A DNA stretch of 48,017 nt from Methylorubrum zatmanii (lineage in GTDB: Bacteria > Pseudomonadota > Alphaproteobacteria > Rhizobiales > Beijerinckiaceae): assembly GCF_014845115.1 (NCBI RefSeq), contig NZ_NKUI01000030.1:1-48017 (forward strand). Reading direction: 5' to 3'. Below, in pieces: positions 14,807 through 24,989 of the stretch; position 1 is the stretch's first letter; each line of letters starts with the position of its first letter. The notes under the pieces were generated by a model that searched no databases, was not told where the DNA came from, and saw only the letters and a program-made list of their open reading frames with translations. Made by a program: the position numbers and the translations under genes.

Positions 14807-17517
14807 GCGGCGATCTCCCTTGGCGTCGTCCGGGTCGGGACCGGCAGTGTCACGGTGAAGGCGGCCCCCAACCGGTCGCGCCGGTTGGCGGCGGTGACGG
14901 TGCCGCCCATCGCCTCCACGAACCCCCGGGAGATGGCGAGGCCGAGCCCGGTGCCGGCCCGGACGTGATCGCTCTTCCGGACCCGGTAGAACTTGTCGAA
15001 CACCCGCTCGACATCGCCTTCGGGCAGGCCGAAACCCTCGTCCAGCACCTCGATTCGCACCGTCCGGCCGTCGTGCCGGGCGCGCACCGTCACGGTCGAG
15101 CCCTCCGGCGCGTATTTGGCGGCGTTGTCGAGCAGATTCACCAGCACCTGCTCGAACAGGACCGGATCGAGCCGCAGCGTCGGCAGGTCGGGATCGATCT
15201 CGACCGCGACACGATGGCCGCCCAGGATTTTCTGGGTGCGCCGCAGGGCGGTGTCGACGGTCTCCGCCACGTCCTGGGGGGCGAGGTTCGGCGCCACCGC
15301 GCCGGCCTCCAGGCGGGTCATGTCGAGCAGGTTGACGATGAAGCGGTTCAACCGCTCCGATTCCTCGATGACCGTCGCGAGAAGGTCCGCCTTGGCCTCG
15401 GCCGGCAGCGCCGCGTCGAGGTCGCGTAGCGTGCTCGCCGCGCCGATCACCGAGGCGAGCGGGGTCCTCAGGTCGTGGCTGATGGAGGTCAGCAGCGCTT
15501 GGCGAAGGCGGTCGGTCTCGGCGGCGCGCTCGGCCCGGTCGAGATCCTCCACGAGGCGCACCCGCTCGATGGCGAGCGCGCCCATGTCGGCGAGCGCGTC
15601 GAGGAGGCGGCGGCCCTCCGGCGTCAGGATCGGTCCCGTGCCATCGGCGTCGAGGCCGATCACGCCGATGGTGCCACGTCCGGTGCGCATGGGCAGGAAC
15701 AGGCGCTTGGCACCGGGGAGCGTGTCGGCGCACCGCCCCGCGGGGCGCTCGTTGTCGAAGGCCCATTGCGCGGCGGCAAGGTCGGCCTCGTCGAGCATGT
15801 CCTCGGGCGGATAGCCGGCCCGGACCGTGACGGCCTTGCCGTCCGGAAGCAGCAGCACGACGCGGACCTTCAGCATGGCGGCGACCTGGGCGGAGGTGGC
15901 CCAGAGCACGTCGTCGAGGGTGCCGCAGCCCGCAAGCTTGCGTGAGAACCCGAACAACCGCTCCGAGGATTTGGCGCGCGCTTGGCTGACCACCGCCGTC
16001 AGACGGGCGCGGGCAGCGAGATTGGAGACGACCACCGCCACGACGGTGAAGAGGACGAAGGCCGCGACGTTGGTCGGGTCGGCGATGGTGAGGGTGTAGA
16101 CCGGCGGCAGGAAGAAGAAGTTGTAGGCGAGCGAGGCGGCGACGACCGCGGCGAGCGAGGGCCCGAGACCGAAGCGGACGGCCACGCCAACGATGGCGGT
16201 GAGCAGGAACAGGTCGGCATTCTCTACCCCGGCATGGGGCTGGAGCAGCAGGGCGAGGCCGAGCCCCAACGCCGTCGCGCCAAGAGCGAGAGCGTAAGGG
16301 CGGATGTCAGGGGACGCAGTCACGACCGTGGTCACCGCCCGCGGAGGGGATGCCTCCACGGGCACGGCTTCGCCAGGCACCACGTGCACGCCGATATTGC
16401 CGCTGCGGCGCACGAGGTCGTGCACTACCGAGCCGTTCGCGAGTTCGAACAACCACGAGCGCGCCGCCTTGCCGACGACGATGTGGTTGACGTTGGCCGA
16501 GCGGGCATAGGCCAGGATGTCGTCGGCGATGCGCCGCCCGCCGGGCAGGGTCACGGCGTCGCCGCCGAGCCGGTCGGCCAGCCGCAGCGCCTCGGCGATG
16601 CGGTCGCGTTCCGCCTCGGTGAGGGAGGCGGCGCGCGGTCCCTCCACCACAAGGGCGGTCCAGGGCGCATGCAGGCGGTCGGCCAGCCGCTTGGCATAGC
16701 GCACGAGGCCGGCGGAGCGCGGGTCCTCGCTGACGCAGACCAGAACCCGCTCGCCCGCCGCCCAGGGACCGGCGATGGCGTTGGCCCGCATGTGGCTGAG
16801 GAGTTCGTCGTCGACCCGGTCGGCGGTACGCCGGAGCGCCAACTCGCGCAGGGCCGTGAGATTGCCGCGGGAGAAGTAGTGCTTCAGCGCCCGCTCGGCG
16901 TTCGTCGGGACGTAGACCTTGCCGTCCTTGAGGCGCTGGATCAGGTCGTCCGGATTGAGATCGACCACCTCGATGTCGTCGGCACGGTCGAGGACGCCGT
17001 CCGGCACGGTCTCGCGCACCCGGATGCGGGTGATCGCGGCCACCACGTCGTTGAGGCTCTCCACGTGCTGGATGTTGAGGGTGGTGAGGACGTCGATGCC
17101 GGCATCGAGCAGCTCCTCGACGTCCTGGTAGCGCTTCGGATGGCGCGAGCCGGGCGCGTTGGTATGGGCGAGTTCGTCCACGAGGGCGATTTGCGGGCGA
17201 CGTGCCAGCAGGGCGTCGAGGTCCATCTCCTCCAGAACCGTGCCGTGGTAGGGCACGGCGCGCCGTGGAACGACCTCGAAGCCGTCGAGCAGGGCCTGCG
17301 TCTCGGCGCGCCCGTGAGTCTCGACCACGCCCACCACGACGTCGGCGCCCGCCTTGAGCCGGGCGCGGCCGATGGTGAGCATCTCATAGGTCTTGCCGAC
17401 TCCGGGCGCGGCCCCGAGGAAGACCTTGAGGCGGCCGCGCGTCCGCTCCTCCCGGCGGGCCGCTTCGAGCAGCGCGTCGGGCGAGGGGCGGTTCGGGTCG
17501 CGGCCGGTCTCGGGCAT
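14803..17517 (-). CDS. kdpD: KdpD, potassium sensor histidine kinase
   Basis: This 904-aa membrane kinase/phosphatase has the full KdpD layout. The N-terminal KdpD domain has Walker A GAAPGVGKT (35-43). A universal-stress-protein-like domain follows (about 250-370), then four transmembrane helices (about 400-500), a GAF-like domain, and HisKA with the phosphoacceptor His in SISHDLRTPLA (near 681). HATPase boxes are NLLDNAAKYAP, DEGFGLP and GTGLGLAI. It senses low potassium or turgor and phosphorylates KdpE. It starts nine bases after kdpC and overlaps kdpE, so the regulators are part of the transporter operon rather than a separate unit. Confidence 0.95.
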   Translation of the reverse strand: MPETGRDPNRPSPDALLEAARREERTRGRLKVFLGAAPGVGKTYEMLTIGRARLKAGADVVVGVVETHGRAETQALLDGFEVVPRRAVPYHGTVLEEMDLDALLARRPQIALVDELAHTNAPGSRHPKRYQDVEELLDAGIDVLTTLNIQHVESLNDVVAAITRIRVRETVPDGVLDRADDIEVVDLNPDDLIQRLKDGKVYVPTNAERALKHYFSRGNLTALRELALRRTADRVDDELLSHMRANAIAGPWAAGERVLVCVSEDPRSAGLVRYAKRLADRLHAPWTALVVEGPRAASLTEAERDRIAEALRLADRLGGDAVTLPGGRRIADDILAYARSANVNHIVVGKAARSWLFELANGSVVHDLVRRSGNIGVHVVPGEAVPVEASPPRAVTTVVTASPDIRPYALALGATALGLGLALLLQPHAGVENADLFLLTAIVGVAVRFGLGPSLAAVVAASLAYNFFFLPPVYTLTIADPTNVAAFVLFTVVAVVVSNLAARARLTAVVSQARAKSSERLFGFSRKLAGCGTLDDVLWATSAQVAAMLKVRVVLLLPDGKAVTVRAGYPPEDMLDEADLAAAQWAFDNERPAGRCADTLPGAKRLFLPMRTGRGTIGVIGLDADGTGPILTPEGRRLLDALADMGALAIERVRLVEDLDRAERAAETDRLRQALLTSISHDLRTPLASVIGAASTLRDLDAALPAEAKADLLATVIEESERLNRFIVNLLDMTRLEAGAVAPNLAPQDVAETVDTALRRTQKILGGHRVAVEIDPDLPTLRLDPVLFEQVLVNLLDNAAKYAPEGSTVTVRARHDGRTVRIEVLDEGFGLPEGDVERVFDKFYRVRKSDHVRAGTGLGLAISRGFVEAMGGTVTAANRRDRLGAAFTVTLPVPTRTTPREIAA

Positions 17518-17526
17518 GATGCCTCC

Positions 17527-18132
17527 TCAGCGCTTGGCGAGGTCGTCCAGGGCGAGGTTCAGCGCCAGCACGTTGACGCGCGGTTCGCCGAGGAGGCCGA
17601 GGGTGCGGCCCTGGATCTGGCCGGCGACAAGGTCGCGCAGCGTGTCCTCGGGCAGGCTGCGGGCCTTGGCGACCCGCGGCACCTGGAACAGGGCGGCCTC
17701 GGGCGAGATATCGGGGTCGAGGCCCGAGCCGCTCGTCGTGACGAGGTCGACCGGCACCGGCCGGCCCGGATTCTCGGCGCGCAGCGCGTCGAGGTCGCCC
17801 TTCACGCGTTCCGCCAGCGCCGCGCTGGTGGGCCCGAGGTTCGAGCCCATCGAGTTCGCGGCGTTGTAGGGCGCCGGCACGGTCTTGCTTGCATCGGCCG
17901 GGTCGGCCGCGGTGGTGGCCGAGGGGCGGCCGTGGAAGTAGCCCTCGCCGGTGAAGCCTTGCCCGATCAGACTGGAGCCGACGACCTTGCCGTCGCGCTC
18001 GATCAGGCTGCCGGCGGCCTTGGCCGGGAAGACCGCGCCGGCGATGCCGGTGACGGCCAGAGGATAGGCGAGGCCGGTGACCGCGGTCAGGGCGACGAGC
18101 AGGACGAGGGCGGGGCGAAGCTGGTTCAACAT
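17527..18132 (-). CDS. kdpC: KdpC, potassium-transporting ATPase subunit C
   Basis: This 201-aa subunit has one N-terminal transmembrane helix (about residues 8-30) and a periplasmic domain. Conserved family features are visible: [36 protein letters not shown], and the C-terminal block [25 protein letters not shown] followed by [11 protein letters not shown]. KdpC stabilises the KdpFABC complex and helps ATP-driven potassium uptake. It follows kdpB by 24 bases and precedes kdpD by nine. Confidence 0.95.
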   Translation of the reverse strand: MLNQLRPALVLLVALTAVTGLAYPLAVTGIAGAVFPAKAAGSLIERDGKVVGSSLIGQGFTGEGYFHGRPSATTAADPADASKTVPAPYNAANSMGSNLGPTSAALAERVKGDLDALRAENPGRPVPVDLVTTSGSGLDPDISPEAALFQVPRVAKARSLPEDTLRDLVAGQIQGRTLGLLGEPRVNVLALNLALDDLAKR

Positions 18133-18156
18133 CGGAGGTCTCCTTCGACCCTTCGT

Positions 18157-20247
18157 TCAAGCGAGGTGGAGGGCGGTGACGGCCATGTCGATGGCCTTGA
18201 TGGCCACGAAGGGCACGAGGACGCCGCCGAGGCCGTAGACGAGCAGGTTGCGGCGGAGCAGCGAGGCGGCGCCGACCGGCCGGTAGGTTACGCCCCGAAG
18301 CGCCAGCGGGATCAGCGCCACGATGACCAACGCGTTGAAGATGATCGCCGAGAGGATGGCACTCTGCGGCGAGGCGAGGCCCATGACGTTCAGCGCCTGG
18401 AGCTGCGGATAAAGGGTCAGGAACATCGCCGGGATGATAGCGAAATACTTGGCCACGTCGTTGGCGATGGAGAAGGTGGTCAGCGCGCCGCGGGTCATCA
18501 GCAACTGCTTGCCGATGCCGACGATCTCGATGAGCTTGGTCGGGTCGCTGTCGAGATCGACCATGTTGCCGGCTTCGCGGGCGGCCACCGTGCCGGTGTT
18601 CATGGCCACGCCGACATCGGCCTGGGCCAGCGCCGGGGCGTCGTTGGTGCCGTCGCCGCACATGGCAACCAGCTTGCCCTCGGCCTGCTCGCGCCGGATG
18701 AGCGCCAACTTGTCCTCGGGGGTCGCCTGGGCCAGGAAATCGTCGACCCCGGCCTCGGCCGCGATGGCGGCGGCGGTCATGGGGTTGTCGCCGGTAATCA
18801 TCACGGTGCGGATACCCATGCGGCGCAACTCGGCGAAGCGTTCGCGGATGCCGCCCTTCACGATGTCCTTCAGGTAGACGACGCCGAGCAGCCGGCCGTC
18901 CTGGGCCACCGCGAGCGGGGTGCCGCCCGCCTTGGCGATATCCTCGGCGATAGCACGGATCTCGCCCACGACCTCGGTCTCGGCGGTCGGCTGGTAGGCC
19001 AGCGCCGCGCTGGAGCCGCGGGTGGCCATCGGCGGCCTGGAGACGGAGGCGATGACGGCGTCGACCGCGCCCTTGCGGATAGACGAGCCCTCAAGGTCGA
19101 CACCCGACATCCGTGACTGCGCGGTGAAGGGCACGAAGGTGGCGTTGAGCCCGGCCATGTCGCGGGCGCGGATGCCGTACTTGTCTTTGGCGAGCACCAC
19201 GATGGAGCGGCCTTCGGGGGTCTCGTCGGCGAGCGAGGCGAGCTGCGCGGCGTCGGCGAGGTCCTGCTCGGAGACGCCCCGGACGGGCCGGAACTCGGTC
19301 GCCTGACGGTTGCCGAGCGTGATGGTGCCGGTCTTGTCGAGAAGCAGCGTGTCGACGTCGCCCGCCGCCTCGACCGCGCGGCCCGACATGGCCAGCACGT
19401 TGAAGCGCACGAGGCGGTCCATCCCGGCGATGCCGATGGCGGACAGGAGCGCGCCGATGGTGGTCGGGATCAGGGTCACGAACAGCGCCACCAGCACGAT
19501 GACGGGGATGGACCCGCCGGCATAGCTCGCGAAACTCGGGATGGTCGCCACCGCGAAAACGAACACGATGGTGAGACCGGCGAGCAGGATGTTCAGCGCG
19601 ATCTCGTTCGGGGTCTTCTGCCGGGCGGCGCCCTCGACGAGGGCGATCATGCGATCGACGAAGGTCGAGCCGGCAGCGGCGGTGATGCGGACCTTGATCT
19701 CGTCGGAGAGCACCTGGGTACCACCGGTCACCGCCGAGCGGTCGCCGCCGGATTCGCGGATGACGGGGGCGGACTCCCCGGTGATGGCGGCCTCGTTCAC
19801 GGAGGCGACACCCTCGATGACCTCGCCGTCCGAGGGGATGAGGTCACCGGCCTCGACCAGCACCACGTCGCCGACCTTGAGGCTTGTGCCCGGCACGGTC
19901 TCGTAGGCACGGCCCTGCCCGGTGAGGCGCTTGGCCGTCATCTCGGTTCGGGTGCGGCGCAGGCTGTCGGCCTGGGCCTTGCCGCGGCCCTCGGCGAGCG
20001 CCTCGGCGAAGTTGGCGAACAGCAGCGTGAACCAGAGCCAGAGGACGATCTGGCCGGAGAAGAACAGGTCGCTGCCTCCGGCGACGAGGTCGCGGGCGAA
20101 GAGCACGGTGGTGAGCGCGGCCACGACCTCGACCACGAACATGACCGGGTTGCGGATCATGGCGCGGGGGTCGAGCTTCCTGAAAGAGCCGATGAGCGCG
20201 GGCCCGACCAGGGCGGCGCTGAAGAGCGATGAGGTCTTGCGGGACAT
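18157..20247 (-). CDS. kdpB: KdpB, potassium-transporting P-type ATPase catalytic subunit
   Basis: This 696-aa P-type ATPase hydrolyses ATP in the KdpFABC uptake complex. It has seven or eight membrane helices, the actuator TGES at about 156-159, and the phosphorylation motif DKTGT with Asp near 304. The nucleotide-binding region and the hinge [10 protein letters not shown] are intact, as are the MITGDN and [11 protein letters not shown] segments. Length and motifs are those of a full KdpB. Unusually, it is separated from kdpA by a gap of about 260 bp that holds a small membrane ORF. Confidence 0.95.
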   Translation of the reverse strand: MSRKTSSLFSAALVGPALIGSFRKLDPRAMIRNPVMFVVEVVAALTTVLFARDLVAGGSDLFFSGQIVLWLWFTLLFANFAEALAEGRGKAQADSLRRTRTEMTAKRLTGQGRAYETVPGTSLKVGDVVLVEAGDLIPSDGEVIEGVASVNEAAITGESAPVIRESGGDRSAVTGGTQVLSDEIKVRITAAAGSTFVDRMIALVEGAARQKTPNEIALNILLAGLTIVFVFAVATIPSFASYAGGSIPVIVLVALFVTLIPTTIGALLSAIGIAGMDRLVRFNVLAMSGRAVEAAGDVDTLLLDKTGTITLGNRQATEFRPVRGVSEQDLADAAQLASLADETPEGRSIVVLAKDKYGIRARDMAGLNATFVPFTAQSRMSGVDLEGSSIRKGAVDAVIASVSRPPMATRGSSAALAYQPTAETEVVGEIRAIAEDIAKAGGTPLAVAQDGRLLGVVYLKDIVKGGIRERFAELRRMGIRTVMITGDNPMTAAAIAAEAGVDDFLAQATPEDKLALIRREQAEGKLVAMCGDGTNDAPALAQADVGVAMNTGTVAAREAGNMVDLDSDPTKLIEIVGIGKQLLMTRGALTTFSIANDVAKYFAIIPAMFLTLYPQLQALNVMGLASPQSAILSAIIFNALVIVALIPLALRGVTYRPVGAASLLRRNLLVYGLGGVLVPFVAIKAIDMAVTALHLA

Positions 20248-20306
20248 GGGTTCGGGTGTCCGGAGAGGGCGAGGAGGCCCGGCGGGCGACGCCGGGCCTG
20301 GCCGGT

Positions 20307-20507
20307 TCAGGGGGCGGTCGCGCCGGCGGCCAGGGTGAAGGCCGCGCCGAGGGCGAGGCCCCCGAGCAGGACGACGCCGAGGAGGGCCAGCACGAGGTCC
20401 GAGGTGCGCAGGGGCTTGGCCTGGGCGCCGTGCGCGCGATGGTGCGGCGACCGGTGTATCGTCAGGTGGTGGCGCGGGATGCGCCGATTCGGGAAAGGCT
20501 GCGGCAC
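20307..20507 (-). CDS. Extra small membrane protein between kdpA and kdpB (66 aa)
   Basis: The frame starts with GTG one base after the kdpA stop and has GGGAGG at a good distance before it, so translation start and coupling to kdpA are well supported. Residues 1-33 are polar and very rich in Arg and His ([20 protein letters not shown]), followed by one transmembrane helix (about 36-60, [20 protein letters not shown]). No family is recognised, and standard kdp operons have no gene here. It ends 59 bases before kdpB. It may be an accessory subunit or regulator of KdpFABC, with a His/Arg-rich cytoplasmic tail; function is inference. Confidence 0.6.
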   Translation of the reverse strand: MPQPFPNRRIPRHHLTIHRSPHHRAHGAQAKPLRTSDLVLALLGVVLLGGLALGAAFTLAAGATAP

Positions 20508-20508
20508 C

Positions 20509-22224
20509 TCAGCCTCCCGTCGCGAAGGTCTGGCCTGCGGCGCCGGCGAGGTGCTCGACCACGGGACCGAGCGCCAGCGACGGGAAGAAGGTCAGGCCGC
20601 CGACGATCAGGATGACGCCGACGAGCAGGCCGACGAAGAGGCCGCCATGGGTCGGGAAGGTGCCGGCGGAGGCCGGAACCCGCTTCTTGGCCGCCAGCGA
20701 CCCGGCGATGGCCAGCGCCGGGATGATGACGAAGAAGCGGCCGACCAACATGCCGAGCGCCAGCAGGCTGTTGTAGAACGGCGTGTTTCCGGAGAGCCCG
20801 CCGAAGGCCGAGCCGTTGTTGGCCGCCGCCGAGGTGAGGGCGTAGAGGATCTCCGAGAAGCCGTGCGGTCCGGCATTCGCCGGACCGGCGAGCCCAGCCG
20901 GTAGGACGGTCGCCAGGGCGGTGCCGCCGAGCATCATCAGGGGCAGGCAGAGGATGGCCAGCATCGCCATCTTGACCTCGCGCGCCTCGATCTTCTTGCC
21001 GAGGTATTCCGGCGTGCGCCCGACCATCAGGCCGGCCACGAAGATCGCCACCACGACGAAGACCAGCATGCCGTACAGGCCCGCGCCGACGCCGCCGACG
21101 ATGATCTCGCCGAGCTGCATGTTGATGAGCGGAATCAGGCCGCCGAGCGCCGTGAAGCTGTCATGCATCGCGTTGACCGCGCCGCAGGAGGCGGCCGTCG
21201 TCACGACCGCGAAGAGCGCGGAGGCCACGATGCCGAAGCGGACCTCCTTGCCCTCCATGTTGCCCCCGGTCAGGCCGAGGCCATTCAGCACGGAACTTCC
21301 CGACGCCTCGCTGGCGTAGGTGACGGCGACGCCGGCGAGGAACAGCACGCCCATGGTAGCGAGGATGGCCCAGCCCTGGCGCTCGTCGCCGACCATGCGA
21401 CCGAAGACGTTGGTGAGCGCGGCGCCCAGCGCGAAGATCGAGACGATCTGCACGAAGTTCGAAAGGGCGGTCGGGTTCTCGAAGGGATGCGCGGCGTTGG
21501 CGTTGAAGAAGCCGCCGCCGTTGGTGCCGAGCATCTTGATGGCGACCTGGCTCGCCACCGGGCCGACCGCGATGGTCTGCTTGGCGCCTTCCAGGGTCGT
21601 GGCGTCGATGTAGGCCGAGAGCGTCTGCGGCATGCCCTGGGAGACCAGGAACAGCGCGTAGACGACACAGATCGGCAGCAGCACGTAGAGGGTGCAGCGG
21701 GTCAGGTCGACCCAGAACGAGCCCACCGTCCTCGCCGAGGCGCGGGCGAAGCCGCGGATCAGGGCGACGGCAAGGGCGATGCCGGTGGCTGCCGAGAGGA
21801 AGTTCTGGTGCGTCAGCCCCAGCATCTGGCTGAGGTACGAGAGGGTGCTCTCGCCGCCGTAGTTCTGCCAGTTCGTGTTCGTGACGAAGCTCGCCGCGGT
21901 GTTGAAGGCGAGGTCGGGTGCCACCGCCGACTGAACCATGGGGTTGAGCGGCAGCACGTCCTGCAGGCGCAGCACCGCGTAGAGCAGCAAGAAGCCGAGC
22001 CCATGGAAGGCGAGCATGGCGAGGCCGTAGCCGAGCCAAGTCTGCTCGTGGCGCTCGTCGATGCCGGCCGCGCGGTAGAGCCCCCTCTCGACGGGGCCGA
22101 TCACGGGCGAGAGCGGGGTGCGCTCCCCGGTGAAGACGCGCGTCATGTACCAGCCGAGGGGCTTCACGAGCGCAAGGACGACCGCGCAGAACAGCGCGGT
22201 CTGTATCCAGCCGTTAGGGGTCAT
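20509..22224 (-). CDS. kdpA: KdpA, potassium-transporting ATPase channel-like subunit
   Basis: This 571-aa membrane protein binds and conducts potassium in the KdpFABC complex. It has about ten transmembrane helices and the characteristic filter-loop segments [14 protein letters not shown] (near 110-125), [21 protein letters not shown] (near 230-250), and later [14 protein letters not shown] and [13 protein letters not shown]. Length is normal. It lies between kdpF, 23 bases upstream, and the small 66-aa ORF, one base downstream. Confidence 0.95.
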   Translation of the reverse strand: MTPNGWIQTALFCAVVLALVKPLGWYMTRVFTGERTPLSPVIGPVERGLYRAAGIDERHEQTWLGYGLAMLAFHGLGFLLLYAVLRLQDVLPLNPMVQSAVAPDLAFNTAASFVTNTNWQNYGGESTLSYLSQMLGLTHQNFLSAATGIALAVALIRGFARASARTVGSFWVDLTRCTLYVLLPICVVYALFLVSQGMPQTLSAYIDATTLEGAKQTIAVGPVASQVAIKMLGTNGGGFFNANAAHPFENPTALSNFVQIVSIFALGAALTNVFGRMVGDERQGWAILATMGVLFLAGVAVTYASEASGSSVLNGLGLTGGNMEGKEVRFGIVASALFAVVTTAASCGAVNAMHDSFTALGGLIPLINMQLGEIIVGGVGAGLYGMLVFVVVAIFVAGLMVGRTPEYLGKKIEAREVKMAMLAILCLPLMMLGGTALATVLPAGLAGPANAGPHGFSEILYALTSAAANNGSAFGGLSGNTPFYNSLLALGMLVGRFFVIIPALAIAGSLAAKKRVPASAGTFPTHGGLFVGLLVGVILIVGGLTFFPSLALGPVVEHLAGAAGQTFATGG

Positions 22225-22247
22225 GGGATGTGATCCGGCAGGGCCGC

Positions 22248-22337
22248 TCAGAACCGCTCGGGGCGGACGAGGGCGTAGGTGAGGTAGACGAGGAGCCCGG
22301 CCGTCACGAGGGCGCCGAGGGCGAGGTCGAGGGTCAT
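22248..22337 (-). CDS. kdpF: KdpF, potassium-transporting ATPase small subunit
   Basis: A 29-aa hydrophobic peptide ([21 protein letters not shown]...) with one membrane helix and the basic end ALVRPERF. That ending and the position directly before kdpA are typical of KdpF, which stabilises the KdpABC complex. GAGG lies nine bases before the ATG, overlapping the end of the preceding 27-aa frame, which suggests coupling. Confidence 0.85.
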   Translation of the reverse strand: MTLDLALGALVTAGLLVYLTYALVRPERF

Positions 22338-22348
22338 GGGGGCGTGCC

Positions 22349-22432
22349 TCAGAGGCGTTCGCAGAGCGTGGCGTAGCCGGCGGCCAGGCCGAAGAAGGCG
22401 AGCCCGCCGGCGATGAAGATGATGTCGAGCAT
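22349..22432 (-). CDS. 27-aa membrane peptide ahead of kdpF
   Basis: The frame [20 protein letters not shown]... ends in a polar ATLCERL tail. One membrane helix fills most of it. I believe similar peptides precede kdpF in several alphaproteobacteria, which supports a true gene; that is from memory, not a search. It is the first translated unit of the kdp operon and lies 11 bases before kdpF. A role in assembling or stabilising the Kdp complex is likely but unproven. Confidence 0.65.
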   Translation of the reverse strand: MLDIIFIAGGLAFFGLAAGYATLCERL

Positions 22433-22543
22433 GGTGCGTCCCGGGTCTGTTCGGCCCATCGGTCGCGGGCGCACCGCGACCGACCTGGGCCGAGCCCGAA
22501 TGTGGACGGGAACCGCGTTAGGGTTCGAGACGGAAAGGGATGC

Positions 22544-22558
22544 GATCCTATAAGGATC
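22544..22558. promoter_or_regulatory. Palindrome upstream of the kdp operon
   Basis: GATCCT and AGGATC are perfect 6-bp arms around ATA, about 112 bases before the first kdp peptide. It is a candidate site for a dimeric regulator such as KdpE, but I cannot match it to a known KdpE consensus. It could also be part of a promoter. Confidence 0.3.
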
Positions 22559-22896
22559 TCATGAGGATCGGCCTGATTCCGGGCTTCGTCCGGGGCCTGC
22601 CGGGCGCGTCATCGGACGCCAAGCGGCCTGCAACCTCTGGCAGGCGCCGGGGGCGTCGACGAGCATGGCCCTCGGGCAGGCGGCGCGCCAGAGGGTGCGG
22701 TCCACCAGGATCACCCCCGTCTCCGCGCCGGCGAAACCGCTGTAGGGCACGCCGCAGGCCGGGCAGCGCCCAACGACGCGGCGAAGGCCCCCAGCGCGGG
22801 CGCCTGCATGGACCGGCTCGGGGGGAGCCGGAATGGACGGGAAGCGTGGCGGGACGTCGGCGAGGCGTGCTCGCAGGCCGAGAGGGGACCCGGCAC
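22559..22896. other. Region upstream of kdp without an assignable gene
   Basis: A minus-strand frame ending at 22559 encodes a stretch with RCPACGVPYSGFAG and LVDRTLWRAACP, which hints at a zinc-binding CxxC. I find no usable start codon near it and the upstream part is not protein-like. It may be a gene remnant. A promoter for the kdp operon must lie in or near this region. Confidence 0.35.
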
Positions 22897-23037
22897 TCAA
22901 GACGCGGGCAGCAGGTCGAGGACGCTGAGGGCGAGCAGCGCGAGGGACAGTGCCAACCACGAGCCGAGGCCCAGGACCATCAGGGCGAAAACGCGGTCGG
23001 CCCTGCATTCGGCGGCGATGTGCCGGATGACGATCAT
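22897..23037 (-). CDS. Small membrane protein (46 aa)
   Basis: The 46-aa product starts MIVIRHIAAECRADR and has one hydrophobic helix (about 17-42, VFALMVLGLGSWLALSLALLALSVL), ending DLLPAS. The ATG at 23037 has GTGGAG eight bases upstream, a reasonable ribosome binding site; the upstream extension of the frame is not protein-like. It lies between the kdp operon and the SDH assembly factor gene, in the same direction as both. No family is recognised. Confidence 0.55.
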   Translation of the reverse strand: MIVIRHIAAECRADRVFALMVLGLGSWLALSLALLALSVLDLLPAS

Positions 23038-23297
23038 CTGCAAACTCCACGCGGGCGACGGCCCGGTGGAGCGAGAAGTCCTCGTTACCCCATTAGGGAA
23101 CAAGACGAAGACGAGGCCTCCGGCATAGGTAAGTCATCAGGACCGGTCGACGGGGCTGGGCGCCATGAGACCGATGCCGACGCGTGGGATCCTCGACTCC
23201 GAGGGGACGGTATTGGCGGCGCGTCGTTCACGGAGGTGACGGTGTAGCTGAAGCTCGCCAAGCCGTTGAGATTGGCGGTCGGCTGCCAGGCCGCTGT

Positions 23298-23546
23298 TCA
23301 AAAATCGCTGGCCAAGCCCTTCACTTCCCAATCCTCGTACCGCACCGGCTCCAGGCCGCCCCGTCCCAGGGTCTCGCGGCGCTCGGCGATCTTGGCGGCC
23401 CGCGCATCGATGGAAGCCCGCCGCTCGGCCGCTTCCGCCAGCGCCCTCTGTGCCGCCGGGCTGAGCGGCCGGCGCGTCTCGTCGGGGTTCGTCGTCGTCT
23501 CGTTCGCCATCTCGTTTGCCATGCCGAAATCCTTCATCGCTTGCAT
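23298..23546 (-). CDS. SDHAF4-like succinate dehydrogenase assembly factor (DUF1674)
   Basis: This 82-aa protein has a charged helical N-terminal half (ALAEAAERRASIDARAAKIAERRE) and ends with the DUF1674 signature GRGGLEPVRYEDWEVKGLASDF. In eukaryotes this family (Sdh8/SDHAF4) binds the flavinylated SDH subunit and helps assemble complex II; bacterial members are presumed to do the same. The first ATG at 23546 directly follows GAGGG, too close for good spacing. The next one at 23537 fits that site better. The gene diverges from rsmB with a short shared promoter region. Confidence 0.8.
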   Translation of the reverse strand: MQAMKDFGMANEMANETTTNPDETRRPLSPAAQRALAEAAERRASIDARAAKIAERRETLGRGGLEPVRYEDWEVKGLASDF

Positions 23547-23624
23547 CCCTCGTCCACAGATGTGACTGCATTGGGCTCCGAACGAGATCCTGCGATCCTT
23601 TTTACCGAGAACGGCACGTCACGC

Positions 23625-24989
23625 GTGGCACCGAGAACCAACACCCGCACCCCCCCCTCCTTCGACCCGTCCGTGCCCGGACTGGCGGCGCGTCACGTCG
23701 CGCGGGAGGCGGTGGCGACCCTGCTCGGCGCCGCCCGCGGGCTGGCCCTGGAGGATGCGCTGGCCCAGGCCGGGCGCGGGGTCGGGCTGGCGCCCGCAGA
23801 CGCGGCCCTTGCCCGTGCCATCGCGACGGCGAGCTTTCGCCGCCTCGGCTTCATCAGGGCGGCTTTGGCCGCCCGCCTGCGGGACGGGTTGCCCGACGAC
23901 AGGCCGCATCTCCTCGCGCTGCTGGTTACCGGCGCGGCCCAGATCCTCGACCTCGCGGTCGCCGACCACGCCGCCGTCGATCTTTCGGTGCGCCTCGCCA
24001 AGGCCGATCCGCAGCTTCAGCATCTCGCCCCCCTGGTGAATGCGGTTCTGCGCCGGATCGCCCGGGAGCGCGACGCCATCCGGGCGGAGGAGGGTGATCC
24101 GCTCGGCGGCAACACGCCGGATTGGCTCGCCCGGCGTTGGCGCGAGGCTTATGGCGAGGAGGCCGCGCGAAAAATAGCCGCCGCGCATCTCGAGGGAGCC
24201 GCGGTCGATCTGACGATTCCCCGCGACCCGGAGCTCTGGGCCGAGCGCCTGGGCGGCACGCTGCTCGATCTCGGCTCCGTCCGTCTCACCGAGGTGCGGG
24301 AGGCCGTAGCCGATTTGCCGGGCTATGCGGAGGGGGCGTGGTGGGTGCAGGACGCCGCCGCGTCGCTCCCGGTGCGGCTTCTCGCGCCACAGGCCGGCGA
24401 GCGGATCGCCGATCTCTGCGCGGCGCCGGGGGGCAAGACCGCCCAACTCGCCGCCGCCGGCGCCGCCGTGACGGCGGTGGACCGGTCCGGGGCGCGGCTG
24501 GAACGGCTGAGCCGCAATCTCGACCGTCTCGGTCTCTCAGCCGAGGTGGTGACAGCCGATGCCCTCGACCTGCCGGAGGACCGGCCCTTCGACGCGGTGC
24601 TGCTCGACGCACCCTGCTCCGCAACCGGCACGATCCGGCGCCATCCCGACGTCGCCTGGACCAAGAACGAGGCCGACCTGATCCGCCTCGCCGGCCTGCA
24701 GCGGCGCCTGCTCGACAAGGCCGCCCGGCTGACCCGCCCCGGTGGCCGGTTGGTCTATTGCACCTGTTCCCTTGAGCCGGAGGAGGGCGGGGCGCAGATC
24801 GCGGCGTTCCTCGCGCGCAATCCCGACTACGCCCGTGTCCCGATCACCGCCGAAAGGCTCGCTGGCCATGCCGAGCTGATCGACGGCTCCGGCGATCTGC
24901 GTACCCTGCCCAGTCACCTCGGCGGCGGCTCCGGCCGGGCCGGCGGCCTCGACGGATTTTTCGCCGCCCTTCTGCAACGGCGCGCCTGA
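23625..24989 (+). CDS. rsmB: RsmB-family 16S rRNA m5C methyltransferase
   Basis: This 454-aa enzyme should methylate a cytosine in 16S rRNA (C967 in E. coli) using S-adenosylmethionine. An N-terminal NusB-like helical RNA-binding domain (about 20-150) is followed by the Rossmann methyltransferase domain. That has DLCAAPGGK (263-271), the PC motif with Cys near 331 (DAPCSATGTIRRHPD) and the TC motif with the catalytic Cys near 381 (YCTCSLEPEE). A GTG start at 23625 is chosen because upstream codons match the antisense of the neighbouring gene region. Its TGA stop is the first three bases of repeat copy B. Confidence 0.9.
   Translation: MAPRTNTRTPPSFDPSVPGLAARHVAREAVATLLGAARGLALEDALAQAGRGVGLAPADAALARAIATASFRRLGFIRAALAARLRDGLPDDRPHLLALLVTGAAQILDLAVADHAAVDLSVRLAKADPQLQHLAPLVNAVLRRIARERDAIRAEEGDPLGGNTPDWLARRWREAYGEEAARKIAAAHLEGAAVDLTIPRDPELWAERLGGTLLDLGSVRLTEVREAVADLPGYAEGAWWVQDAAASLPVRLLAPQAGERIADLCAAPGGKTAQLAAAGAAVTAVDRSGARLERLSRNLDRLGLSAEVVTADALDLPEDRPFDAVLLDAPCSATGTIRRHPDVAWTKNEADLIRLAGLQRRLLDKAARLTRPGGRLVYCTCSLEPEEGGAQIAAFLARNPDYARVPITAERLAGHAELIDGSGDLRTLPSHLGGGSGRAGGLDGFFAALLQRRA

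Noticed and set aside
15982..19116. 1044-aa plus-strand frame across kdpDCB
   Set aside because: Antisense shadow of high-GC genes; composition is Arg/Gly/His-rich with no family motif, and the minus-strand Kdp proteins are certain.
22559..23050. Minus-strand frame with CPACG and a possible zinc site
   Set aside because: No usable start codon near the plausible part, and the N-terminal half overlaps a better-supported 46-aa gene in another frame. Possibly a remnant.
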